Assembly: GCF_019396325.1 (NCBI RefSeq)
Contig: NZ_JAHKRO010000006.1
Location: 1 to 64,000, forward strand
Origin: Nonomuraea ceibae
Lineage (GTDB): Bacteria; Actinomycetota; Actinomycetes; Streptosporangiales; Streptosporangiaceae
Direction of reading: 5' to 3'
DNA: 64,000 nucleotides
This document shows positions 53,420 to 60,443 of the stretch, piece after piece. The position numbers were made by a program, and so were the translations under genes. The notes below the pieces were generated by a model. That model was given only the letters and a program-made list of their open reading frames with translations, was not told where the DNA came from and ran no database searches. The stretch's first letter is position 1. Each line of letters opens with the position of its first letter.

Positions 53420-54709
53420 CTAGCGGCTGACCAGGTCACGCAGCGCGCCGACCAGCCGGTCGACGTGCTCCTGGGTGGTGCCGATGCCGATGGAGGCGCG
53501 CACCGCCGAGGCCGTGTCGTCCTCGCAGCCGCCGTCGGCGGTGCCGAGCAGGTGCCGGACGAACGGATGGGCGCAGAACTTCCCGTCCCGCACGCCGATG
53601 CCGTACTCGCTCGACAGCGCCTCGGCGACCTCGCGTGCGCTGTAGCCGTCGACGGTGAACGACACGATGCCCACGCGCGGGTGCTCCGGCCCCCACAGCG
53701 ACAGCTCCCGTACGCCCTCGATGCCGGCGAGGCCGGCGCGCAGCCGGGCGATCAGCCGCTCCTCCTCGCGCAGCAGCGGCGTCCAGCCGGTGGCGGTGAG
53801 GGCGTCGCAGGCGGCGGCCAGCGCGATCGCGCCGAGCACGTTCGGGGTCCCGGCCTCGTGCCGGGGCTCGGCGTCGTCGTGCCACTCGGTGCTCTCCCCG
53901 ACCGAGCGCACCGCGCCGCCGCCCTTCAGGTACGGCGTGCCCGCCGACAGCCAGTCGCGCCGGCCGACCAGCACTCCGGCGCCGAACGGCGCGTACAGCT
54001 TGTGGCCGGAGAAGGCCACGTAGTCGAGGTCGAGCGCGGTCAGGTTGACCGGCCGGTGCGGCACGAGCTGGGCGGCGTCGACGAGGATGCGGGCGCCGTG
54101 CCGGTGCGCGATGTGGGCCAGCGCGGCGATGGGCCACAGCTCGCCGGTGACGTTGGAGGCAGCGGTGACGACGAGCAGCTTGGGTCCGTCGATCGCGGCC
54201 AGCGCGTCGTCGGCGGCGCGCACGGCCTCGCCGGGGAAGGCGGGCGGGGCCAGCCGCACGGCGTCCGGCCAGGGCAGCAGCGAGGCGTGGTGCTCGGTGT
54301 CGAAGACGACCACGGTGGTGCCCTCGGGCAGGCAGCCGGCCAGCAGGTTCGTGGCGTCGGTGGTGTTGCGGGTGAAGATGACGGCGTCGTCGGTGCGGGC
54401 GCCGACGAAGGCCCGTACGGTGTGGCGGGCCTGCTCGTAGCGGGCGGTGGTGAGCTGGGAGGCGTAGCCCGCGCCGCGGTGGACGCTGGAGTAGGCCGGG
54501 AGCGCGGCGGCGACGGCGGCGCTGACCGGCTCCAGACAGGGGGCGCTGGCCGCGTAGTCGAGGTTGGCGTAGCCGACGAGCTTGCCGCCCTTGACCGGCA
54601 CCTCCAGGTCGGCGCCGACGACGGCGGGGATGGCGCGGGCCTGCTGGACGGGGGCCGGCTTCTCGGCGGCGGTGGTGCGGGCGGCGTTGAAGATCGTCAG
54701 GGTGGACAC
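53420..54709 (-). CDS. Class V aminotransferase (cysteine desulfurase-like), under SAM-IV riboswitch
   Basis: The 429-aa PLP enzyme has VIFTRNTTDATNLLAGCLP, the DAAQLVPH segment and the PLP lysine in FSGHKLYAPFGAG. It resembles SufS/CsdA-type proteins but no suf or isc partner is adjacent. I chose GTG 54709 because GAGGAGG lies 9 bp upstream. A SAM-IV riboswitch sits in the leader, so it is probably turned off by S-adenosylmethionine and concerned with sulfur amino-acid supply. Confidence 0.9.
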   Translation of the reverse strand: MSTLTIFNAARTTAAEKPAPVQQARAIPAVVGADLEVPVKGGKLVGYANLDYAASAPCLEPVSAAVAAALPAYSSVHRGAGYASQLTTARYEQARHTVRAFVGARTDDAVIFTRNTTDATNLLAGCLPEGTTVVVFDTEHHASLLPWPDAVRLAPPAFPGEAVRAADDALAAIDGPKLLVVTAASNVTGELWPIAALAHIAHRHGARILVDAAQLVPHRPVNLTALDLDYVAFSGHKLYAPFGAGVLVGRRDWLSAGTPYLKGGGAVRSVGESTEWHDDAEPRHEAGTPNVLGAIALAAACDALTATGWTPLLREEERLIARLRAGLAGIEGVRELSLWGPEHPRVGIVSFTVDGYSAREVAEALSSEYGIGVRDGKFCAHPFVRHLLGTADGGCEDDTASAVRASIGIGTTQEHVDRLVGALRDLVSR

Positions 54710-54751
54710 GGCGAACCTCCTCGGGGTCATCGGACCCCTGGAGCAGCCAGT

Positions 54752-54868
54752 GAGCCCGCGCTTGCCCGCCACACCTCGTGACGGACCAGGTCTTCACCCG
54801 GGGCACCCCGCCGCGGACGCGAGGGTTGCCGGCCAGCGAGCCGGGGCTTGGCGCTGGCACTCATGACC
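54752..54868 (-). promoter_or_regulatory. SAM-IV riboswitch
   Basis: On the - strand the RNA starts GGTCATGAGTGCCAGCGCC and continues with AAGCCCCGGCT, CGGCAACCCTC, GGCGGGGTGCCCCGGGTGAA, GACC and ends CGGGCAAGCGCGGGCTC. These blocks and their order match my memory of the SAM-IV consensus in mycobacteria and Streptomyces (about 115-120 nt). GGTC at 54868 can pair with GACC after the binding core to close P1. It lies about 40 bp upstream of the aminotransferase start. Confidence 0.9.
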
Positions 54869-54974
54869 TACGTCGGCACTATAACCGACACCCACCCGTA
54901 AAACGCAACCGCGAACTTATCGGCCCGTTGACTCGTTGCTTCCTCGGACATCCCCCGATAGCAGGAGGTAACCG

Positions 54975-55703
54975 ATGTTGGACTGGGTGGCAGATCCCCA
55001 GATCTGGATAGGGTTCTTCACCCTTGTGGCCCTGGAGATCGTGCTGGGCATCGACAACATCATCTTCATTTCCATCCTGGCAGGGAAGCTGCCGCCGGAG
55101 CAGCGCGACAGGGCGCGGGTGCTCGGCCTGGCGGCGGCTCTGATCAGCCGGCTGCTCCTGCTGCTGGCCCTGTCGTGGGTGGTGCGGCTCACGGAGCCGC
55201 TGTTCGAGGTGCTGGGGCAGGAGATATCGGGACGGGACCTGATCCTGCTGCTGGGCGGGCTGTTCCTGCTCGCCAAGAGCGTCACCGAGATCGGCCACAC
55301 GATGGACGTGGGCGAGAAGGACGGCAAGAAGGCCGTCGCGGCGTCGTTCGCCTCAGTGATCGCGCAGATCATGGTGCTGGACGTGGTGTTCTCGCTCGAC
55401 TCGGTGATCACCGCGGTCGGCATGGTGGACGAGCTCGGCGTGATGATCGCGGCGGTGGTCGTGGCGGTGCTGGTGATGCTGTTCGCCTCCGGGCCGATCA
55501 GCCGGTTCGTCGACACGCATCCGAGCATCAAGATGCTGGCGCTGGCGTTCCTGGTGCTGATCGGCGTGGTGCTCATCGCCGAGGGGCTGGACCAGCACAT
55601 CCCGAAGGGCTACATCTACTTCGCGATGGCGTTCTCGGTCATCGTGGAGCTGCTCAACATCCGGGTGAGGAGCAGGCGGGCGAAAGCTTCTAGTATTGAA
55701 TAG
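54975..55703 (+). CDS. TerC-family membrane protein
   Basis: The 242-aa protein has seven membrane helices and the two conserved acidic motifs: EIVLGIDNIIFISILAGKLP near the start and LDVVFSLDSVITAVGMV in the second half. TerC proteins export metal ions such as manganese; tellurite resistance is the historical label. A strong AGCAGGAGG site precedes the ATG. Its stop overlaps the P450 GTG start. Confidence 0.9.
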   Translation: MLDWVADPQIWIGFFTLVALEIVLGIDNIIFISILAGKLPPEQRDRARVLGLAAALISRLLLLLALSWVVRLTEPLFEVLGQEISGRDLILLLGGLFLLAKSVTEIGHTMDVGEKDGKKAVAASFASVIAQIMVLDVVFSLDSVITAVGMVDELGVMIAAVVVAVLVMLFASGPISRFVDTHPSIKMLALAFLVLIGVVLIAEGLDQHIPKGYIYFAMAFSVIVELLNIRVRSRRAKASSIE

Positions 55704-56893
55704 TGCGCTTTGACCCGTGGAATCCGGATTTCGTCGCTCACCCGTACGGCGTCTACGCCGAGCTGAGGCGCGAGGCGCCGGTGAGCTTCTTCGAGCCGAC
55801 CGGCCAGTGGCTGGTCGCCCGGCACGCCGACGTGAACGCCCTGCTCAGGGATCGCCGCCTGGGCAGGTCGTACCTGCACGTGGCGACGCACGAGGAGTTC
55901 GGCAAGGAGCCCGAGCCGGAGTTCCAGGAGCCGTTCTGGCGGGTGATCCGCGCGGGCATGCTCGACGTGGAGCCGCCGGTGCACACCCGGTTGCGCCGCC
56001 TGGTCTCCAAGGCGTTCACGCCCCGCATGGTCGAGTCGCTGCGCCCGCGGGTGCGCGCGATCGCCGAGGGCCTGGTCGACGCGTACGTGGAGCGGGGCGG
56101 CGGTGATCTGATCGCCGAGGTGGCCGAGCCGCTGCCGGTGACGGTGATCGCCGAGATGCTCGGCATCCCCGACGCCGACCGCCACCTGCTGCGCCCCTGG
56201 TCGGCCGACATCTGCGGGATGTACGAGCTGAACCCGTCGGAGCAGGCGCAGCACACCGCCGTCAGGGCGGCGTCGGAGTTCGCGGCGTATCTGAAGGAGC
56301 TGGCCCGCGAGCGCAAGGAGCGGCCCGGCGACGACCTGATCAGCGCGCTCGCGGCGATCGACGAGCTGACCGAGGACGAGCTGGTCGGCACCTGCGTGCT
56401 GCTGCTCAACGCCGGTCACGAGGCCACGGTGAACGTGACGGGCAACGGCTGGTGGTCGCTGTTCCGCAACCCGGGCGAGCTGGCGCGGCTGCGCGCCGAC
56501 CGCTCGCTGCTGCCGACGGCCGTCGAGGAGCTGATGCGCTGGGACACGCCGCTGCAGATGTTCGAGCGCTGGGTGCTGGAGGACATCGAGGTCGGCGGCG
56601 TCGCCATCCCGCGCGGCGTGGAGGTGGCGCTGCTGTTCGGCTCGGCCAACCGCGACCCCGAGGTGTTCGACGACCCGGACCGGCTGGACGTGGGCCGGGT
56701 GGACAACCCGCACATCTCCTTCGGCGCGGGCATCCACTTCTGCCTGGGCGCGCCGCTGGCCAGGATCGAGCTCATCGAGTCGTTCGGCGCCCTGCTGGAG
56801 CGGGCGCCGAAGCTGGAGCTGGTCCGCGAGCCGGTGTGGAAGCCGGGGTACGTGATCCGCGGCCTGGAGTCGCTGGACCTCAGCGTCGCCTGA
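55703..56893 (+). CDS. Cytochrome P450
   Basis: The 396-aa protein has the ExxR motif (EELMRW), the heme ligand Cys347 (FGAGIHFCLGAPLAR) and the I-helix motif at 237-242 (AGHEAT), in which the usual acid-alcohol threonine position is Ala and Thr comes next. The N-terminus lacks a membrane anchor, as in other actinobacterial P450s. No ferredoxin gene is adjacent. The GTG start overlaps the TerC stop codon, so translation is coupled to TerC. Confidence 0.93.
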   Translation: MRFDPWNPDFVAHPYGVYAELRREAPVSFFEPTGQWLVARHADVNALLRDRRLGRSYLHVATHEEFGKEPEPEFQEPFWRVIRAGMLDVEPPVHTRLRRLVSKAFTPRMVESLRPRVRAIAEGLVDAYVERGGGDLIAEVAEPLPVTVIAEMLGIPDADRHLLRPWSADICGMYELNPSEQAQHTAVRAASEFAAYLKELARERKERPGDDLISALAAIDELTEDELVGTCVLLLNAGHEATVNVTGNGWWSLFRNPGELARLRADRSLLPTAVEELMRWDTPLQMFERWVLEDIEVGGVAIPRGVEVALLFGSANRDPEVFDDPDRLDVGRVDNPHISFGAGIHFCLGAPLARIELIESFGALLERAPKLELVREPVWKPGYVIRGLESLDLSVA

Positions 56894-56945
56894 CCGGCTC
56901 TGACCGTTATCACCGGCTCTGGTCGTTTTCACCGGCTCTGGCTGA
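56893..56945. repeat. 19-bp tandem repeat, about 2.7 copies
   Basis: ACCGGCTCTG starts at 56893, 56912 and 56931, giving a 19-bp unit (ACCGGCTCTGxxCGTTxTC). It fills the gap between the convergent P450 and methyltransferase genes. The third copy is the last codons of the methyltransferase, so each copy carries a spare in-phase stop for that gene. Confidence 0.8.
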
Positions 56946-57891
56946 GCCAGCCGAATCCGCCGAGGCCCCCCGGATCGATCAGCTCCGCCTCCTCGGAGGC
57001 GCGGGCCAGCGCGCGCAGATAACCCCGCGGATCGGTGCGGGCCAGGTCGAGGGGCGGGCGGTCGCCGGTGATGCCCAGAGCGCGCAGCGCGGCCCGCTGT
57101 GTGGACAAGCCTGTGGATATCCCGCCGGCCTTGCGGCCCGCCTCGGCGCACGCGTCGAGCGCGACGTGCGCCGTGATGTCGCAGGTGCCGTCGGGTACGG
57201 GCGAGACGACCGCTCCGTCACGGTATCCGGTGAGCGTGCCGTGCATCGGCCGGTTATCCACAGGGTGTGCATAATCGATGGCGATCGCCCGGCCTCTGGA
57301 AAGCCGGTTCAGCACCGCCGCCCAGGCGGCGTCGCGCGGCCAGCCGATCTCCGCCCGCGAGCCCACGCACGACAGCGGCCACCACCGCGCCAGCCACTCC
57401 AGGTCGGCCCCCTGCGGCGGGTCGCCGAGCCGCTCCTCGCCGGTCTCGGTGTCGACCATCACCAGTCTCGGCCCGTCGGACGCCTGCTCGGCCACGTCCA
57501 GCGGCACGTTGTCGAGCCACTCGTTGGCGATCGCCAGGCCCTGGATGCCGGACGGCAGCCGCGGCTGCCAGGCGATCCGCTCGGGCAGCTCGTCGGGCCG
57601 GGGCGACAGGTCGACGGCGGTGATGCGCAGCCGGTCGCGCAGCGAGGGGCCGGCCGCGTCGAGCACGCGGCGGACCAGCGTGCCCTCGCCGGCGCCGATG
57701 TCGACCAGGTCGAGCCGGTCGGGCGAGCCGAGCCCGGCGTCGACCTCCTCCAGCAGGGCCAGGACCGCGTCGGCGAAGGCCGCCGAGGCGCTGACCGAGG
57801 TGCGGAAGTGCCCGGAGGGGCGTTCGCGCAGGTAGAAGCCGCTCTCGCCATAGAGCGCGCGTTGCATGGCGGCGCGCCAGGTGAGCCACAT
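56929..57891 (-). CDS. SAM-dependent methyltransferase, MidA/NDUFAF7 (COG1565) family
   Basis: The 320-aa protein begins with MWLTWRAAMQRALYGESGFY, then LVDIGAGEGTLVRRVL (motif I) and IANEWLDNVPLDV, the conserved NE-x-L-D-N/A signature of the family. Its eukaryotic homologue methylates an arginine of the complex I 49-kDa (NuoD-type) subunit. An orphan NuoD gene lies 4.3 kb away, but they are not adjacent and the link is speculative. The start is ATG 57891. Confidence 0.88.
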   Translation of the reverse strand: MWLTWRAAMQRALYGESGFYLRERPSGHFRTSVSASAAFADAVLALLEEVDAGLGSPDRLDLVDIGAGEGTLVRRVLDAAGPSLRDRLRITAVDLSPRPDELPERIAWQPRLPSGIQGLAIANEWLDNVPLDVAEQASDGPRLVMVDTETGEERLGDPPQGADLEWLARWWPLSCVGSRAEIGWPRDAAWAAVLNRLSRGRAIAIDYAHPVDNRPMHGTLTGYRDGAVVSPVPDGTCDITAHVALDACAEAGRKAGGISTGLSTQRAALRALGITGDRPPLDLARTDPRGYLRALARASEEAELIDPGGLGGFGWLSQSR

Positions 57892-58037
57892 CCCAGGACT
57901 ATCTCACGACTCCGGGCGAACACGTGGCGCGATTTCTTTACTACGCGGTGTTGCGATCTTGCGCTACCGTTTACATATAGTAGTCGAGTGACTGCTGATT
58001 GTCATCATCCGGCAGTCGTCCCGAAAAGGAGTCCCTC

Positions 58038-58277
58038 GTGTTCAAGAAAGCCATCGTCGTCGCGGGTGCGTTCGGCATGCTCTCGGTGGCCGCCCCGGCC
58101 TACGCCCACGGCCCCGGTCACGGCGACATCACCAGCGGACGCAGCGGCGTGCTGTCCGGCAACCAGCTCTTCCTGCCCATCACCGCGCCGATCAACGCCT
58201 GCGGCAACGGGGTGGGGGTCGCCGGTGTCGGCATCGCCGGCTGCAAGGGGGGCTCCAGCGCTCACGTGCATCGCTGA
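58038..58277 (+). CDS. Short chaplin-like secreted protein
   Basis: The 79-aa protein starts at GTG 58038 with an AAAGGAG site. A signal peptide (cleavage near AYA-HG) leaves a mature peptide with GVLSGNQLFLPITAPINACG and VGVAGVGIAGCKGG. SGNQ/V-x-P followed by N-x-C-G-N and a second Cys is the chaplin pattern, though the domain is single and its C-terminus is atypical. Chaplins assemble into amyloid surface layers on aerial hyphae. There is no sortase signal, so it would be a short, diffusible form. Confidence 0.78.
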   Translation: MFKKAIVVAGAFGMLSVAAPAYAHGPGHGDITSGRSGVLSGNQLFLPITAPINACGNGVGVAGVGIAGCKGGSSAHVHR

Positions 58278-58286
58278 CATGCCGGA

Positions 58287-58320
58287 GCTCGGACCGGTCC
58301 GAGAGTGAACCGGTCCGAGC
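58287..58320 (+). terminator. Perfect 11-bp hairpin terminator of the chaplin-like gene
   Basis: GCTCGGACCGG (58287-58297) and CCGGTCCGAGC (58310-58320) are exact inverted repeats. The rest of the 321-bp gap to 58598 holds no gene that I can support; it probably carries the promoter of the DUF2520-panC-nad operon. Confidence 0.8.
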
Positions 58321-58598
58321 CCCGTACCCGGGCCGGCCAGTCGGCGATGGCGGCCAGGGTGCACCTCCAAGGAGTTCGTCACAGTGCGGGCGTCGGGTCC
58401 AGCTCAGGACTCGGCGCCCGCTGAATGCGATGTACCCCTCTCCTCATCATCATTCCCGACAGGGGGTGCACGGTTTATATGCCCTTGTCCGTTTTGTCGC
58501 TAACGCAACATGCGGCAAAGCCCAGGTCACGCCCCCGTGGCAACTCGGCCGTTACGCTGGGCGGCAGCGTCTTCCGGGGTGCTCGACAGGGGTGGGAC

Positions 58599-59489
58599 AT
58601 GGACGCAGCAGATCGCCCGGCACGGCTGGCCGTCGGCGTGCTGGGATCGGGCAAGGTCGGCTCCGCGCTCGGGGCTGCCCTGGCGCAGGCCGGGCACCGG
58701 ATCGTGGCCGCCAGCGGGGTGTCCGACGCCTCCCGGCGGTGGGCCGCCGACCGGCTCGGCGTCGAGCCCGTCCGCCCCGAGGAGGTCGTCGAGGCGGCGG
58801 AGCTCATCCTGCTCACCGTCCCCGACGACGCGCTGCCCGACCTCGTCAGCGGCCTGGCCGCCACCGGCGCCGGCCTCCAGGGCAAGCTGCTCGTCCACAC
58901 CAGCGGCGCCTACGGCCTGTCCGTGCTGCGACCGGCCGCCGAGGTGGGCGCGCTGCCGTTCGCCCTGCACCCGGTCATGACGTTCACCGGCAGGGACGAC
59001 GACCTCAACCGGATCACCGGCTGCTCCTTCGGCGTCACCGCGCCCGAGCCGCTGCGTCCCATCGCCGAGGCGCTGGTCATCGAGATGGGCGGCGAGCCGG
59101 TGTGGATCGCCGACGCCGACCGCGCCCTCTACCACGCGGCCCTGGCCAGCGCCGCCAACCACATGGTCACGCTCATCGCCGAGTCGTCCGACCTGCTGGG
59201 CCGCATCGGCGTCGAGCACCCGGGCCGCATGCTCGGGCCGCTGCTCGGCGCCGCCCTCGACAACGTGCTGCGGCTCGGCATTGGCGGGCTGACCGGCCCG
59301 GTGGTGCGGGGCGACGCGGGCACCGTGCGCAAGCACGTCGACGCGCTCATCCTGGCCGCGCCGGAGGCGGCCGACGCCTACGTCGCGCTGGCCCGGCTCA
59401 CCGCGGACCGGGCGCTGGCCGCCGGCCTGCTCAAGCCGGAGGAGGCCGAACGCTTGCTCGACGCCCTGGGTGGCAACATATGGACGTGA
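58599..59489 (+). CDS. Rossmann-like/DUF2520 oxidoreductase
   Basis: The 296-aa protein has an N-terminal dinucleotide fold (LAVGVLGSGKVGSALGAALA) and a helical C-terminal domain (DUF2520; ALYHAALASAANHMVTLIAE). It resembles ketopantoate reductase and prephenate dehydrogenase-like folds. Fixed position upstream of panC in actinomycetes suggests a pantothenate-related step, possibly ketopantoate reduction, but the activity is unproven. I took the ATG at 58599. Confidence 0.88.
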   Translation: MDAADRPARLAVGVLGSGKVGSALGAALAQAGHRIVAASGVSDASRRWAADRLGVEPVRPEEVVEAAELILLTVPDDALPDLVSGLAATGAGLQGKLLVHTSGAYGLSVLRPAAEVGALPFALHPVMTFTGRDDDLNRITGCSFGVTAPEPLRPIAEALVIEMGGEPVWIADADRALYHAALASAANHMVTLIAESSDLLGRIGVEHPGRMLGPLLGAALDNVLRLGIGGLTGPVVRGDAGTVRKHVDALILAAPEAADAYVALARLTADRALAAGLLKPEEAERLLDALGGNIWT

Positions 59490-59538
59490 CCGTGACCGGC
59501 ATGGCACGGATCCGCATGACGCCCCCGGAGGCCGCCTC

Positions 59539-60366
59539 ATGGACCCCATCGTCGCCAGGAACCGCACCGACCTGATCAAGGCTCGCGGTGACGGCTCCGT
59601 CGCCCTCGTGCCCACCATGGGCGCCCTGCACGAGGGGCACCGCTCCCTCATCAGGGCGGCCCGCTCGCGCGCCGACCACGTGGTGGTCAGCATCTTCGTC
59701 AACCCGCTGCAGTTCGGCCCCGGCGAGGACTTCTCCCGCTATCCCCGTACGTTCGAGGCCGACCTGGAGGTGTGCCGCGCCGAGGGGGTCGAGGTGGTGT
59801 TCGCCCCGGCCGCCGAGGACATGTACCACCCGGACCGGCAGGTGAGCCTGCGGTCCGGCGAGATGGGCCGGGTCGTCGAGGGTGCGGTGCGGCCGGGGCA
59901 CTTCGACGGGATGCTGACGGTGGTGCTCAAGCTGTTCAACCTGGTCCAGCCGGACCTCGCGGTGTTCGGGCAGAAGGACGCCCAGCAGCTCGCGCTGATC
60001 CGCCGCATGGTGGCCGACCTCGACGTGCCGGTGGAGATCGTCGGCGCGCCGACGGTGCGCGAGCCCGACGGGCTGGCGCTGTCGAGCCGCAACCGCTACC
60101 TGTCGCCGGCCGACCGGGAGGTGGCCCTGGCGCTGTCCCGGGCGCTGCGCGCGGGCGCGGCCGAGAGCGTGCCGTCGCGCGTGGTCGCCGCCGCCCGCGA
60201 GGTGCTGGAGGCCGCCGCCCCCGAGCTGGCGCTGGACTACGTGGTGCTGGTCGATCCGGCCACGTTCGCCGAGGTCGCGGAGCCGTACACGGGTGAGGCG
60301 GTGCTCGCGGTGGCCGGCCGGGTGGGCACCACCCGGCTGATCGACAACGCGGTGCTGTCGTTCTAG
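59539..60366 (+). CDS. panC: Pantothenate synthetase
   Basis: The 275-aa enzyme has the HIGH-type ATP motif PTMGALHEGHRSLI, FGQKDAQQLALIRRM, the LSSRNRYLS segment and FVNPLQFGPGEDFSRYPR. It condenses pantoate with beta-alanine. panD is absent from the gap to nadB (77 bp), so aspartate decarboxylase must be encoded elsewhere. It follows the DUF2520 gene by 49 bp. Confidence 0.96.
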   Translation: MDPIVARNRTDLIKARGDGSVALVPTMGALHEGHRSLIRAARSRADHVVVSIFVNPLQFGPGEDFSRYPRTFEADLEVCRAEGVEVVFAPAAEDMYHPDRQVSLRSGEMGRVVEGAVRPGHFDGMLTVVLKLFNLVQPDLAVFGQKDAQQLALIRRMVADLDVPVEIVGAPTVREPDGLALSSRNRYLSPADREVALALSRALRAGAAESVPSRVVAAAREVLEAAAPELALDYVVLVDPATFAEVAEPYTGEAVLAVAGRVGTTRLIDNAVLSF

Positions 60367-60404
60367 GCGAACCCCGGGGAAGGGAAGCGGCGGCCGGGGC
60401 GTTA

Positions 60405-60419
60405 TCGTCATATTGACGA
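60405..60419. promoter_or_regulatory. 15-bp palindrome upstream of nadB-nadC
   Basis: TCGTCA (60405-60410), TAT, TGACGA (60414-60419) is a perfect inverted repeat 24 bp before the ATG of the fused NAD gene, in AT-richer DNA just after panC. Position and symmetry suit an operator for an NAD-pathway repressor; no regulator gene is nearby. Confidence 0.5.
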
Positions 60420-60443
60420 GATTCCCTCCTCCGAGGAGACCCC

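Noticed and set aside
58005..58382. 125-codon - strand frame over the chaplin-like gene
   Set aside because: It is a shadow of the chaplin-like frame; the + strand has a signal peptide, ribosome site and terminator.
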